Shown: positions 9,825 to 21,920 of the stretch, piece by piece | How the letters are laid out: every line of letters starts with the position of its first letter | How positions within the stretch are numbered: the first letter of the stretch is position 1 | Assembly: GCA_963971405.1 (NCBI GenBank) | Contig: OZ020486.1 | Location: 16,515,419 to 16,579,418, forward strand | Origin: Psococerastis gibbosa | Lineage: Eukaryota > Arthropoda > Insecta > Psocodea > Psocidae | DNA: 64,000 bases | Reading direction: 5' to 3' | Notes under the pieces: model-generated | The model's database searches: none | Told to the model about the DNA's origin: nothing | Seen by the model: only the letters and a program-made list of their open reading frames with translations | Translations under genes and position numbers: made by a program

Positions 9825-12118
9825 TGAAAGTGTGCGATTTCTTAACATAATGATTAATACAACTGAAATAAACCCATAAATGTTGCATCAACTAATGACC
9901 AAACCATGCGAACACTTACTTGTGAAAAGTAATATTTCCCCCCGTTTCTCGACATATCTTGAACCTATTAGTGCATTTATAAGCAGAGCAAGATATGACC
10001 ATTATGTCAAACCAAAGAAAAACTCAATAAATGGGTAAATATATTAAATAACAGGCAATGAAATACGTCTAAATCGCATTGAACGCAATGGAGTCAACCA
10101 CTTCTTGCCATAATACCCCTTTTGTCACGTGACCAAAAGTGAAGACATTTGTTCAGCGTGGGCTAGGTGCCGTGGTAGTAATCCATGTATATCAATGCGT
10201 GAAGTTGAACGGTGAACGAAAACTAGTATAAACAATTTTTGCATAAATCAAAAAATCGATAAATTGCAGACTACTTGCATATTATTAGACAATTAGACAT
10301 ATTTTGTAAGTAGTGCATTGTACTGTTAAATTTAGTGTGAGAACTTCTTATTTAACATTCACGGTGTACATGCCAACAGGTATATTGGTATATAAGAAAT
10401 AACATATTGCGGAAAGTAACGGGGCGGTCGTTGACAGATAACCCAGTCAACAGGTACCTAAAATACTTCCTACGTTCTGCCCCCGTCATTAAGAAGTTGT
10501 AGGTGTTTACATTCACCCTTTGGTATGTTAGTATTTTAATTTCAATGCAATGGTGTCTTGACCTCTTGGATTATCTTAGGCAGCGCTGCCGCTTCTCATA
10601 TTCGTATTTCGAGTCCCTACCATAGTTCAACTAAGCCTATTATAACCTACTTCAATCAATCAACCAATCTTCATGTGTAATCAATAATCTTTTGAATTTT
10701 CACTATACATAGCATTGAACTGGGAAGGTACAAGTTCGTGGACAGGCAAACAATTATTATATAGGCTACTGTATAAAGTCTGTCCACCTTATAAAATCAG
10801 ATATGGATAGTGTTTCTGTAATTTTTTTCAGGCTAAATAATTCGCTTAAAATTTTATATTCGAGTAATAACTATGTAGCCTAAAACATTGCGTTTTGTAG
10901 AAGGAAGCATTATATGACAAATGAGTGAGATGTCTTTTTCAGCTGGTGCAGTTTCATCGTGGATGAAAATAATGTCCCAAATGTAAGATTATAATGTAAT
11001 ATTGTGTGTGAAACTATGAATAAGTAAGAATAATATGATGTTAGTTATTATACCTGCTTGGATATATTTTGAGTGAAATAAAATAACCCGAAGCTTCAGC
11101 ACATACAGTAGCATGGGCCAACAAAATAGTTGTTATAATCTCTGACGAGAATTATAATAAAAATTCGTTGAATGAATAATAAGACAGCAATTCCTATTAC
11201 AGAAGCTATTCCTTGGGCCCAATAAGTTAGACTTAATTCAAAAATGGATCACGATGTTTCACATTTTGATGAACAAATAAAATTAGTCCTGATTGTTAGG
11301 AAAACATTTTGTCTTAGAAATCAATATTTTTTACGTATTGACTATTCGATAAGTTCTGGATAAGGAGCCATCTCCGCTTTTATGGTAAGATCGGTGCTTT
11401 CATTGATTATGAGCCCATCATTTAATAAAAGAAGGGGTTGCCCCAATGATAATATAAACTATTTATAAACTATGCGAGAGGAGTTCTTCTTTGGTACTAA
11501 CTAATAATCTATATTGTACTTTTACAATAGCTTACTAATATTGCATGAGTAAATAACAATCCAATATTTAATTATTTACGCAAAGATTGTTAACAAATTT
11601 ATGTTCGTTTTCACCACTAAAATACTGGAACTAGTCTGTTTTAAAGCGTGCTATAAATGCTGTAATTACCTACTCTATATAGGCTTCGTAACTGTTTACA
11701 ATCCTATAATTGGCCTAATTAGTCTTGCCAGTAATGGGCTTGTCATACACCTAATTATGTAGAATTTGGGCATAGATGGGGAAAGTGAAATGCCAAGGCC
11801 CATGTTACTTAGCCCATTACAATTATTATGTATTTGTATCAATACATACATAACCTCCTCAAAGCATAGATGGAACGTCAATCTTCAAGCTACGAGACTT
11901 TGTAAAATTCTCCATTATCATTGCATGCGTTTAAGAAGTTTTTGATGCATCTCAAAAATGGTAAAATCTGTCGCGACCAATTAAAAAATATACCAATTTC
12001 CCTATACACTGTAGATAAAACCTTCAATTTGTACATGCTGGTTCCAAGCCATCACAGGGTCATACGGGTTATCGTAATGTTTTCACTTGATAGTATCTCA
12101 ACTTATATTGTTTTGTAG
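9825..12118. other. No coding exon recognised; PCBD upstream region
   Basis: The region is AT-rich. The PCBD coding exon begins with a splice acceptor at 12118, so an untranslated first exon should lie here. Its position could not be fixed by eye. Confidence 0.4.
10124..10133. promoter_or_regulatory. Palindromic E-box GTCACGTGAC
   Basis: A perfect 10-bp palindrome with a CACGTG core, the form bound by bHLH-zip factors (USF, MiT/TFE families). It is flanked by near-symmetric TTTT and AAAA. It lies 2 kb upstream of the PCBD coding start and could belong to its promoter. This is inference from motif and position only. Confidence 0.3.
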
Positions 12119-12122
12119 GTTT

Positions 12123-13497
12123 ATGTTCCGGCCTGTTACTCTTTCGAAGAATTTAAAGCACTGCTTGCAAAATCTATCTAGCGCTTCAACTAAGCAGAAG
12201 AAAATGACTGGAAAATTAACTGACGAAGAAAGAGCATCAGTTCTACAACCTCTTCTTGGTCAAGGATGGAAAATTCTTGAGAACAGGGATGCTATTTACA
12301 AGGAATTTGTATTTAAAGACTTTAATGAAGCATTCGGTTTCATGACACGTATTGCTCTTAAAGCCGACAAAATGGATCACCATCCAGAATGGTTCAACGT
12401 CTACAATAAAGTACAGGTTAGTTGTAGTAATTTCATAAATTTCCCTGTAATAATTGCAATCATTTTATTTTAGTATATCTATGTACGTGAGGTAGGTAGC
12501 CACTCATTATTTTTGCAACGGACGCAAATTATTGAACAAATGAAAACTGTGGAATCTTAGCAAATTTTTTTTTTTTTTGCTCAAGCTTTTGCCTGTTACA
12601 TTGTGTCCCAGCATGTCCCTTATCACTTGTAGCCGGAGTAGGTTGACATCGAGCACGTGTGCCTGTTTGCCAACGGCCAATGGTTCAATGGGCCACTATA
12701 TGATACCTAACCTTTTTCATATAAGTTTAAGTATAAGCTTACGTCCATAAAATTATACAATACCTGCGGTTTGTATTTACCGATTTACCGTCAACTGGTG
12801 GGGGAAAACCTTACGGGTGTTGAAATTACATTTCACTAAAAATTGATCGTAGAGCTATTAGAAACTGTAATGCATATATAATTTAACTCTTTAATTATTA
12901 TGTTATGGGCACTTTTTTGGCAGCCTTACAACAACCCCACTGGGAATAGGTTTCGTTGATATCCTGCTCGTCCTTACTTTAAAGACATGTACGTAGGGGG
13001 TTACGTACCGTATTTAATTCAACGAGCATTATTGCTTTTCCTGTAGGGCTTAAACCTAAACTCACGTGCAACCCTGTGTAGTTAAGTACTACAATATATT
13101 CCTCATGCCTAATTCATTGGAAAATTGTGAAACAATTAAAATTAATGTGTTTTTTGGTTGCTTACTTTACTTTTTCGTGTCCGGGGTAGAGACTCTTTGT
13201 TTCTGGTCTCAGCCAAACCGACGCCATCGTCGGCGGTGCATACACAAAAGATGAGGAAGGTCTCTTCTCGGTGGTGAAAGAATTAGCCGCTAGATGTTTT
13301 CACTTAACGTTGCCCGGGGTACGCCCGATCGGATTTGGTAGCTAAACCTTTGCTTGTTTCTGTTTCGGGCACCTATTATAATGGTGTTTTACTCATTTCA
13401 GATTACTCTGGCAACTCATGACGTGTCCGGGCTTAGTCGGCGAGACACTACCCTTGCCGCGTTCATTGACAAAATTGTTGCTGCTGGTTCTAATTGA
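12123..13497 (+). CDS. PCBD1: Pterin-4a-carbinolamine dehydratase
   Basis: Recycles the pterin cofactor by dehydrating 4a-hydroxytetrahydrobiopterin formed by aromatic amino acid hydroxylases. Vertebrate members also act as HNF1 dimerisation cofactors. Two coding exons: 12123-12416 (acceptor TTTTGTAG just upstream, donor GTTAGT) and 13402-13497 (acceptor TTTCAG, stop TGA), joined in phase 0. Motifs: GRD-like [22 protein letters not shown], then the active-site DHHPEW followed by NVYNKV, and in exon 2 the third conserved histidine in TLATHD. From the second ATG (12204) the protein is 102 residues, the usual family length. From the first ATG (12123) it gains 27 residues that are basic and lack acidic residues, like a mitochondrial presequence. 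The intron splits the gene at the position after NKVQ. AATAAA lies at 13546-13551. Confidence 0.95.
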
Positions 13498-13950
13498 ATC
13501 TCAATATCACAAATACATACAGTATAACTTATATCATAATTAATTAATAAACATTTAATACATGTATTCATTTAATTTTTTCCGTCTATTGCATGTTAAA
13601 TTACCATGATCGTTTTATATATAAGCACACAATTAAGGTAGCCTAACAATTGATGAGAAATTTAGTCTGAAATATGAATTAGAGGAAGGACTGAACGGCA
13701 GTCTTCCATTATTCTATAATGTCTTCCTGAATATGGCTATCTATGAATGTCCTGGGTGGCCAAAGATGGGAAACCTTTCTGGAAACTAAACAAAAGCTGA
13801 ACGTAGAAGAAAATATTCCTTAATATATAGCGATTGGTCAGATATAGTAGGCGTAGTAACTCATATGTGCACAAATAGTCAGTAAATGAAGAAGGGATCA
13901 GAAAAGTATTTCCCGCCCAATTTACGTGGGAGAGTAAATTATAAATGTTC

Positions 13951-13962
13951 AAAAATGGCGGC
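13951..13962 (+). promoter_or_regulatory. YY1-like site upstream of SARNP
   Basis: AAAAATGGCGGC matches the YY1 consensus, common near starts of housekeeping genes. It lies about 140 bases before the SARNP start codon. Confidence 0.35.
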
Positions 13963-14097
13963 ATAGTATCTATCTAATTCCACGATTTCAAGTGCATCAT
14001 TATTGTTTTCATTTCTTAAAAGCCTGAAAATAAACTTTTTTGAGTAATATTTCAATTTGTTGAAAACGTTTAACGTAAGCTGTGTCGACTAAGCGAG

Positions 14098-17000
14098 ATG
14101 TCGGAAGAAGATTTCTCGAAGTTGAAGGTATAGATTTTATTTAAAAATCATATCAGGCCTATGAAAATGCTTCGATGCCTGCAACATAACCGTATCAGGT
14201 TTATTTGGATAATGAAGTATCTTCTTCGAAACGCTTCTATTTCTTCACATTTTCTTGGATGCCAATTTGCAGACTATTTCATTGGTATACCGTGCAATTT
14301 ATCTCACTGGTGATGTGTAAAAATAATTACGTTGCAATATCTGGCCGATACGGTGAACATTAGTGCCCTGTGGGTAATCTTCAATGGAGAAGACTTGTCT
14401 AGCTAGAAAAGTATATCTTTTTCCCAACAAAGAATGTTGCAGTTATTTAAAGCTGTCTCCAACCAACCAACATTTACATTTGCCTGCGTTTTAGAATTGA
14501 CAATCGTTTGAGAACACGCGAAATGATCGAATTAAATTTGGAACCTTCATGACAATGTTAAAATGCCATGGAGTAAATATGTAGCATTATTTCATGTATT
14601 TCCTCTTTAGGTTGCTGAGCTAAAGGCTGAACTTAAGAAAAGGAACTTGAGTGTTGAGGGTAAAAAGAGCGAATTGATTGAAAGGTTACAAATTGGCATT
14701 GGGGACTCGGCTCTTCTTGATGACACTCATGACGATTTGCTTGATGATGATGTGCTGTCGGTAAGTATTGATTTCTTGGGCAAAACTAACACACGAATGT
14801 TACAAGTTCTATTATTAGCCAAGGTTGGGGCCTGTGACAGGCGCGGATCTAGAATGAGACCAAGGAGGGGGCTAAGATTAAATTTCGATTTTTTTTTTTA
14901 AAGTTAGGGCTGAAATATAGGGGTTTTACGCATTTTCAGAGCAATAAGGGTTCTATTATTCATCGATGATGCATTGGTTCAAAATCTAGTTGTTATCCTT
15001 CACCTACATGACTGCTTTTTTATGCTCTTGTTCCAATTTGATTTATTATTGCGGGCTTGACTTCAACCCTATTTCCCTTTCATTTAGGACCTAAATTTTA
15101 GGTATACCACTAAAGCTTTGTTCGGTGTGATGAACCTTACCTAATAATATATCAGACATTATTAAGACATTATATTGCATTGTTTCAATTCCAACTTCCA
15201 TGGCATTTTAAAATAGTTGGTTACGGTATTTATTTTATAGGAAGATGATGTGCTGAATGATGCCCCCGTGGATACGCCAGTCGAGACTAAGACTACCCAA
15301 AAAAGACCATCTGACATCTCCGATGATGATTCCAAACGGCACCCGAAAAAAATTATACTGAATCGCAAAATAGTAGCCGAAGCACTGCCGCCCGTGGAAG
15401 AAAAGACGGTGGAACCCAAGATTTCTGAACCGGTTGAAGAGAAAATTAGCAGCCCGGCTGATCCTGCAGTTGAAAAAGTTTCAAAGCTTTCCGCACTCTC
15501 CGAGAAAGAGGTTAGCTCAGTTTGTCAACGGCCTTACCATGTTGAATCCATTAGAGCAGAGCATGTTTCAAACTGCGGCAAACTTGGTAGTGTGCACAGC
15601 GTTGGCAGAGGGACATGGTGGGACATGATAACGCGCTTAGGCAGTGTAAGTACGTGTCGAGTCCTGGTCACCTCCGATTTAATCGTGTGACTTTACCATG
15701 TTCCCCAAGTTGTTCGGAATCTACTATAACCAGGAGGTCCACCCTGTCAGTCAACTCCCCTTTCCCCGAGGTGAAAGAGTCGGCCCTTAGGGTTAATAAA
15801 CAGACTCACTCCCCCCGCCAGGCTGACAGGGTTGCTTAAAGCAGAAATGCTGAAAGCAGGCGTTGGAAACAACAGTTTGTCCTTTGGCTACCCAAGATGA
15901 GCATACAGAATCGACAACGGAGCCCCGTTCCCTCACTCTGACACAAAATTAACCTGAATTATTATATTGGCTGAAGTAAGGCGGTTGTTCCACCGACGTC
16001 AATAGTGATAGTGTTGGTGATATTGACGTGGTAGCAGACATTTTTAGACTGTCTTCAATGTCTGCTACCACGTCAGTACCACCATTACTACCACTATTGG
16101 CGTCGGTGGAATAACCGCCTAAGTGATTTGAATTAATGTAAATAGTTTCTGCAGTGTTTTCAGGCAAAATTACATTGCCGATATCGTCCTTGTTGTTTGC
16201 AAATTCTTTCTTGTAATCTTTACTTTTCTTACTTTACCGCGGGTAAACAGAAATATTTCGGAGGGAAACCACGGCTTTAATTTTTTTATTTAGCCTATAT
16301 GACTGAAAATATTAAGATGCGATACAACACAGGCAACATTTTTTTTTGCAGCGTCTGGAAAGAAGAGCTGCAAGATTTGGCCAGTCGGGAACAACAGGTA
16401 CAACTAAGGTTTCTAAAAACGGCCAATTTGATGCACTTGCCACAACAAAGATACCGACAGCAACGTCCACGAACTTGGATGTCTTAAAACGACGTGCGGA
16501 GAGGTTCGGCTCGGTTGCTCCAATTTTAGAAAAGGTTGGTTACTGCCCTATTTTTCTATTTGTATCCTAAATCTATTGGTAACGGTAATGACAGTGGTTA
16601 TATATTATTGTAACAAAGGGTTAGTTGGAGCTACGTTGCTGTTGTGCTAGGCATAGTCATCAAACAATTAGGCCGGAGCCCATCGTCAGGGCAAGGGGGC
16701 TACGTTTCGGGAATAAGTGCTACTCTCATGATATAAGATGTCATAGCTCGACTTACCCAAGTATGGAAACGAGTCGCTGAGCAGCTTGCAATTTGCAAAT
16801 GCGTTTTTTAGCTGAGACTTATGCAGTGTATTTCATGTGCATTATAGTGGTACATTTTTGGTTATTGGGGTCTGCACATGGCAGCATAAATATAGCACCG
16901 TTAGACAATCGTTCATCTGTTCCATTTTATATCAAAGTTTGGAACGTCTCACAGACAAGGCTGGACAGCGTTGAGAAGAGAATTTCGGCTGGAAGAACTA

Positions 17001-17429
17001 TTTGGGGAAGATGGGGTGAAGGAGACAATAATGGCTTCAACACGTAAAACTAATTAATAACAGCCGGTGCGCGAGGAAACGGAAGAAATGGAGGAAGCGG
17101 GAAGAAAGAAAGAAAGAAAATTTTCTTTATTATTATTATTATTAAGGAATACTTGGTTAATTCGAGATAACTTCTTCTTCTTCTTCTTTTGAAAAAATAG
17201 CAATATTGTCCTAATACCAATGTGGTTGTACAAGTACAAGTAATTATCCATCCTATTTTCATTCTTGCAGGTGGAATTGGAGGAGCGAAAGCGGAAACGA
17301 TTGGAGCGTTTTGGCGGCGGTGGTGAAGCAAAAGCGACAGGAGCCGTGAAAATAGCAGTTAACTCTTCGAATGGGAGTGTTGCTGACAAGAAGGCTCAGA
17401 GAGCGGAAAGGTTTAAAACGAATTCATGA
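14098..17429 (+). CDS. SARNP: SAP domain ribonucleoprotein (CIP29/THO1 homologue)
   Basis: Nuclear nucleic-acid-binding factor of the TREX mRNA-export pathway; known partners in the family are the helicase UAP56/DDX39B and ALYREF. Five exons: 14098-14127, 14611-14760, 15241-15510, 16352-16534, 17271-17429, all in phase 0, giving 263 residues (human about 210). The SAP domain (about residues 8-42) reads KVAELKAELKKRNLS then GKKSELIERL. An acidic, proline- and glutamate-rich linker fills exon 3. The C-terminal half has the family's repeated basic ARFG/ERFG motifs: RAARFG near 156-160, RAERFG near 199-203, RLERFGG near 222-226, and RAERFK near 256-260. The start has a downstream donor (GTATAG) after only 10 codons, as in homologues. 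The exon 3 donor GTTAGC is weak. AATAAA lies at 17966-17971. Confidence 0.95.
14834..14950 (+). repeat. hAT-like end fused to a GC-rich unit
   Basis: CAGGCGCGGATCTAG resembles a hAT terminal repeat. It is followed by GGAGGGGGCT, a T run and GGGGTTTTACGCATTTT, the dispersed GC-rich unit. No matching right terminus was seen. It lies in SARNP intron 2. Confidence 0.5.
15520..15880 (+). repeat. Dispersed repeat Q, copy 1
   Basis: Shares long blocks with 40315-40682 (inverted) and 35795-36010 (partial), including GGTCACCTCCGA and CACTATAATCAGGAGGTCCA-like segments. It begins about 10-15 bases after the SARNP exon 3 donor at 15511. No coding function was recognised. Confidence 0.7.
15980..16119. 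mobile_element. Foldback MITE, Harbinger/Tourist-like, copy 3
   Basis: A palindrome with ends GGCGGTT, arms TTCCACCGACGTCAATAGTG and core GACGTGGTAGCAGACAT on both sides. The target duplication TAA is perfect (15977-15979 and 16120-16122). It lies in SARNP intron 3. Confidence 0.9.
16655..16790 (+). repeat. Dispersed repeat P, copy 1
   Basis: Shares CAATTAGG, GGAGCCCAT, GTCAGGG, AAGGGGGCTA and AGCTCGACTTA in the same order with 36265-36515. Function unknown. It lies in SARNP intron 4. Confidence 0.6.
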
Positions 17430-18538
17430 GCTGTGGACTGAGACTAAACCAAAAGGAGACGTCATATAATTTAGTAACTTGTCTGAAATTTCGAAGGCGT
17501 TAGTCAATTTGGTTACATTGCGGCAAATGGCTTGGATGTTTATCAATAGTAAATCGCGATGATCTGGCACTGCTCATGTGCCATTGAAAACATTCCCATT
17601 TGCGATCGATGGTGAATTTTGAATTTTCAACGGTAGGCTAGTTCATGTTTAGTAATACTGAACAAGGAAGCTTTATTATTATTATTATTAGATATATTGG
17701 ATAGTGGATATTTTACAAATGTTATTGAAATAATCAGTATTTATAAAATACTGGGTATTTCACTCCTCCCGTCCATTCCTTTTATTTCAGCTATTGCGCG
17801 GAATATTCAGATGGGGGAAAAATTTAAATACAAAGTAGGGCTCAAAGTTTCATATGTTTTAAAGACCTTTTATTTGGTCTTCTAATTTAAAATCTGTGCC
17901 TTGAAGTTTAAGGTTAATAAGTAGGTAAAAAAAATTGGACAATTTTTCTAATTGTTAGCAGCCACAATAAAAGAACAATGGGTCTTCACTATTTATTTAT
18001 TTATTTATTTAAGGCATTCCATTTGATTCAATAACTATGGGTCTAATTCTTAACCAATGAATGTCATCAAAGCATCACATTTCCACGTAGATATGTCGGT
18101 TATACGTATTAAGTTAAACGTTCAGGCTCCCAGTGGCTATATCAAGTGAACGGGCTAAATATAGGACATAGTTAAGATCCTTTGCCCTGATAAAAAATTA
18201 AAATAATTGTCCAAAGAACTATGCTGTCAATCATTTAATTAATCATGCCCAAATAAAAAATTAGTACAGCTTTCATTTTATGTGCAATGCATGTTTACAT
18301 CTGGCAATTCCGAGATAGCGCTTATGACACCCCCCCCCCCCCTCGAATCCCCATTGAAGCACGCCAATGCATTCTAAACTTAGACCCCTACTTAGTGATA
18401 GAATTTTTTTTAGTCCATTGCAATTGTCCACGTAATTTCTAAAATAAAAGAGAACAGGCGGTGTGAAACACCCGGTATACCAACCTCACTCAACATTATA
18501 CTATTGTATTATCGTAGAGACAATGAATAAGCCCGAAA
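17430..18538. other. SARNP 3' region, no further gene
   Basis: Contains the likely SARNP 3' UTR up to the polyadenylation signal near 17966, an ATT microsatellite near 17675, TTTA repeats near 17993 and a C run near 18330. No gene was recognised. Confidence 0.5.
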
Positions 18539-18673
18539 GACGGGGTTTCCACATACGTCAATGGTAAATATGGTTTTGACGTGGTAGCAGACATTTTTAG
18601 TATGTCTTTAATGTCTGCTAAAACGTCAATACCACATTTACCATTGACTATTGACGTATGTGGAAACCCCGCC
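18539..18673. mobile_element. Foldback MITE, Harbinger/Tourist-like, copy 4
   Basis: Ends are GACGGGGTTTCCACATACGT (left) and its complement (right, GGCGGGG form). The core GACGTGGTAGC on the left pairs with GACGTTTTAGC on the right. Copy 8 (56109-56253) has the same asymmetry in the opposite orientation. Confidence 0.88.
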
Positions 18674-20896
18674 TAAGGGTGTTTCACCAAGATTACTAAA
18701 AAAAGGTACATACCGTGCGATATTATAGGCAGGGAAATATTATGCAGCAAAGACAAGTTTACTAATAAGTTGGCAACTTTTCTCCTGAGTATTAATAATA
18801 ATGAATAATTTATTTCCTTCCTTCATGCAATAAACAATAAAACAACATAACAAATACTACAGTTATTTTACTTATTATTTTTTACTAGCGCTATGTTAAT
18901 GCTTCGAGTCCATATCAGTAAAGGAAGGTAGGGACCCTTTAGATTTCTCTGTGATGGGCCCCTTTATTTACTTCAAATGGCCTTTTGTAATGGAAATACT
19001 GTACTGTAGTACTTTTTAATACAGTTCAAAAGCCCGCATTCTGACCCTTTTACCTACGTAGTTGCTTCTTGCAAATTTAATAAAATAAATAAAAGATCTA
19101 TTCTTTTGTACTGTGGTAGCAGCAATGTGTTGGCTAGGAAGTGAGTAATATCTTGTAATTTTATTTCAACAACAAAACGTTGGATAATTTGTATAATTTA
19201 TCCTTTACAGATGTTAACAAATATTTATCAAATTTTACACTGTGGGAACTCCCCCTTAGCGTTGTTTATAAAATTAATGATTTCGAATAACACGCTGACT
19301 TACACAGCACACAATATACCAACACAACACAAATAACTCGATGGGCATATAAGCAAGCCCAAGCTTTTAGGCGTCTTTAAAACAAACAATAATAATAATG
19401 AAAAAATAAGGTAAGAATATTCTCAATTATTTATGGCCGTAGTGCACAGATTTGATCATTTATAAGATAAAGTAGGTGGAATACTATCATGGGAAGTATT
19501 TTAGCTTTAGCTTGTGACAGACTAAACGGAGATTTGGTTGGCGAGATTAGTAAGAGGTAGCCTGCGTCATTTAAAAAGGACTTTCTTTTAGTTTAGTTAC
19601 ATTTTAATATTAGGATTTTGTATTCTCATAAAGTTGTAAATACATCTGTGGTTTTCATGAAATTCAGAAATGGTGATTTAATTGGGTACGTGAAGAGCAT
19701 TATCTATTTTTTCCACAAAATCAAACCTCTCAATCGTAGAGTTATAAATGTGATGTTATGAAGAAGAAAAAAACTTCATTTTGACACGAAGCATGTGACC
19801 GTGACTAACACCAATTGGCCACTCCTTCGAATGGGCATCCTCAGTGACATATTTTTATTTTTTTTATTTTTATTTTATATTATTGGAATTCAAACAATTC
19901 AATGAATGTATCCGAATTTGCCTCTTTGTGGGTTAATTGTAAGAGTGGGCCAAAGGCCCAAAATTAGCCCATGTAGAAAATAAATTTTCTTCTTTCTTAC
20001 TTTCTTCAGCCGCCTCTATATGTAATGTGCAAAAATGTAAATTAGGGAGTTCCATTTGCTCTTAATCACTAGAATTCTTGAAAAAATGTGTTTACTTCTA
20101 AAGACTAAAGTGAATGGTAAAAGTCAAAGGCAAATAAATGTCTTGGAAGGAAAAAGTGGAATCCGCTCCTTCATTCATTCGTAACTAATATCATTTACTC
20201 CAATGGCAGAGTAAGTAAGTACAGTAGCACTATTTTTTTGAGTTGGAAATTATTCTAAATTTGTGTACTTATTTATGAACTCTACTAATTTTCCCATTTT
20301 CTTAAACAGCCAAAACACTCAGTTGTCGTTAATAAATTGGTTTAGTATAATGCACGACGTAATGTGTCGATTTTGGACCACAGCAGCTGACTGATCACTA
20401 GAAAATCGATAAGCATATCATTGTTGTTCAGGTCTAAGTTGAAACTTAGATTTGAAATGTTCATCAAGCTTTCAGCAGTCTTCTTATTTTGTAAGCAATT
20501 TCTAATGATGAGTTTTCTAAGAAGACAGCTGCGGGGTTACTTCCCCTATATTGAAATTAAATTTTCTATTAATGTATGAATCTGTCTTACCTGATTTTGT
20601 GTGTATTCAACGTGATAGTAAGCGGTTGGCGTAACCTGATTTAAATTGTGGTTAGACTTGTCTAAACCATCTGCCTATTCATTACAATGCAATGGAAACA
20701 TTAAACAGGTACCTGTCATATTCAAAAAACAAAAATACCGTTTAGCACTGGACTACCTTAATCCATAATTTAATCGTTAGATATATATATCATCCGCATG
20801 CCCTCATTCTTTAATATTTTTTCAGTCACAAATCTTAGTAGTACCCTCCTACCAACCTTTTTTGGTTAGATTTGTTGGAGATGTTACCTCTGCACT
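18674..20896. other. No gene recognised
   Basis: AT-rich sequence with simple repeats (AAT near 19388, TTTTA near 19855). No exon-like coding stretch or known element could be supported. Confidence 0.4.
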
Positions 20897-20904
20897 AATG
20901 TTAT

Positions 20905-21050
20905 CATGGCCGTGCCCCGGAAGGTGGTCCAAGGGGTCCGGACCCCCTCCGAAATACAAGGGCTTTACACTGAACAGAATGGAGTTTCATTAATACAATA
21001 CGTAAAAAATATGGACCCCCCCCCCAAACAAAAACCTGGGCACGGCCTTG
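20905..21050. mobile_element. hAT-like element, 146 bp
   Basis: Terminal repeats are CATGGCCGTGCCCCGG and CAAGGCCGTGCCCAGG (complement of right). The 8-bp duplication AATGTTAT is perfect (20897-20904 and 21051-21058). A run of nine C lies inside. Same family style as 9509-9816 and 61679-61851. Confidence 0.9.
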
Positions 21051-21309
21051 AATGTTATTATTTAAAACTTCCAATTCTGACATTTTCGCATAACCATGTT
21101 TTTGCAGGGGGCGTACATTGGTCCAAATTTCAAGATTTCCCATAGTGGTAGGGCCCATCGTAAGAAATTAAAATCTCAGAAGGTCGCACTTGCAGCCAAC
21201 TTTTATAGACTCATATTTTTTTTTTTTTTTTTTTTTTTAAATTGGGGTACAGGTGTTCCCTGTGTGCACTTAAGCCTATTTGGCCTATTGTGCCCCTACA
21301 ACAAAGTAT

Positions 21310-21920
21310 CTACATCACTTCTGCATCTCTTCCTCGAGAACTATCTCCCTCAGGAGAACCAGGATCTTGAGGGGATTTAGAAGTTGTAGGTCTTTTACAT
21401 GTAACTGCAAGCTTCCCGAGCATGCTGCTTTTCTTCGTGCGATTGTATCGCAATGAAGGAGGATGAGCTTGAGGTCCTCCACTCCTTCATTGCAGAATCT
21501 GCAAGACTGTAGTTGTATCCCCAAGAGACTTCAGATATATAACCCTAAGACCAAAGACGCCAAGGCCTGTTCTTGGTTTTGTACGTCCTAGCTTAGAGCC
21601 ATCAGTAAACCACTTGATTGTGTGACTATTGAGAATACCTGCTGATTCGCAGTATTCTTTCTTTGTCCCTAATATAGTTTCGAATTCCCTCCTAAAACAG
21701 TATTTTGGATGGATTCTATCGCTTGGCATATCCAGGCAGTGGTCAGACGTAGTCAGAGAGGCTGAGTCTCTCTTAACTGCCCTTCCACTCCTTCTTAACC
21801 CGCTCCTAATAATGCCCTTTCGGCTGAAGTTTCCACTGCAACATGGAGGGGTGGGAAGTCCAGTACTATCTCCATTGCTGCAGTGGGACAGGATTTCATA
21901 GCCCCTGTAAAGCATCATGT
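21310..21920 (-). pseudogene. LINE 3' fragment, RNase H and zinc-knuckle region
   Basis: On the minus strand a frame at 21487-21918 contains KWFTDGSKL and TGLGVFG, the start of a LINE RNase H domain. A second frame at 21315-21524 contains CRFCNEGVEDLKLILLHCD, the CCHC-like motif that follows RNase H in Jockey/R1-type elements. The two frames are shifted and the region between is deleted, so this is a dead 3' fragment. The clade is inferred from motif order. Confidence 0.75.

Noticed and set aside
15949..16167. 72-codon minus-strand frame
   Set aside because: It spans a foldback MITE and has no exon signals or family resemblance.
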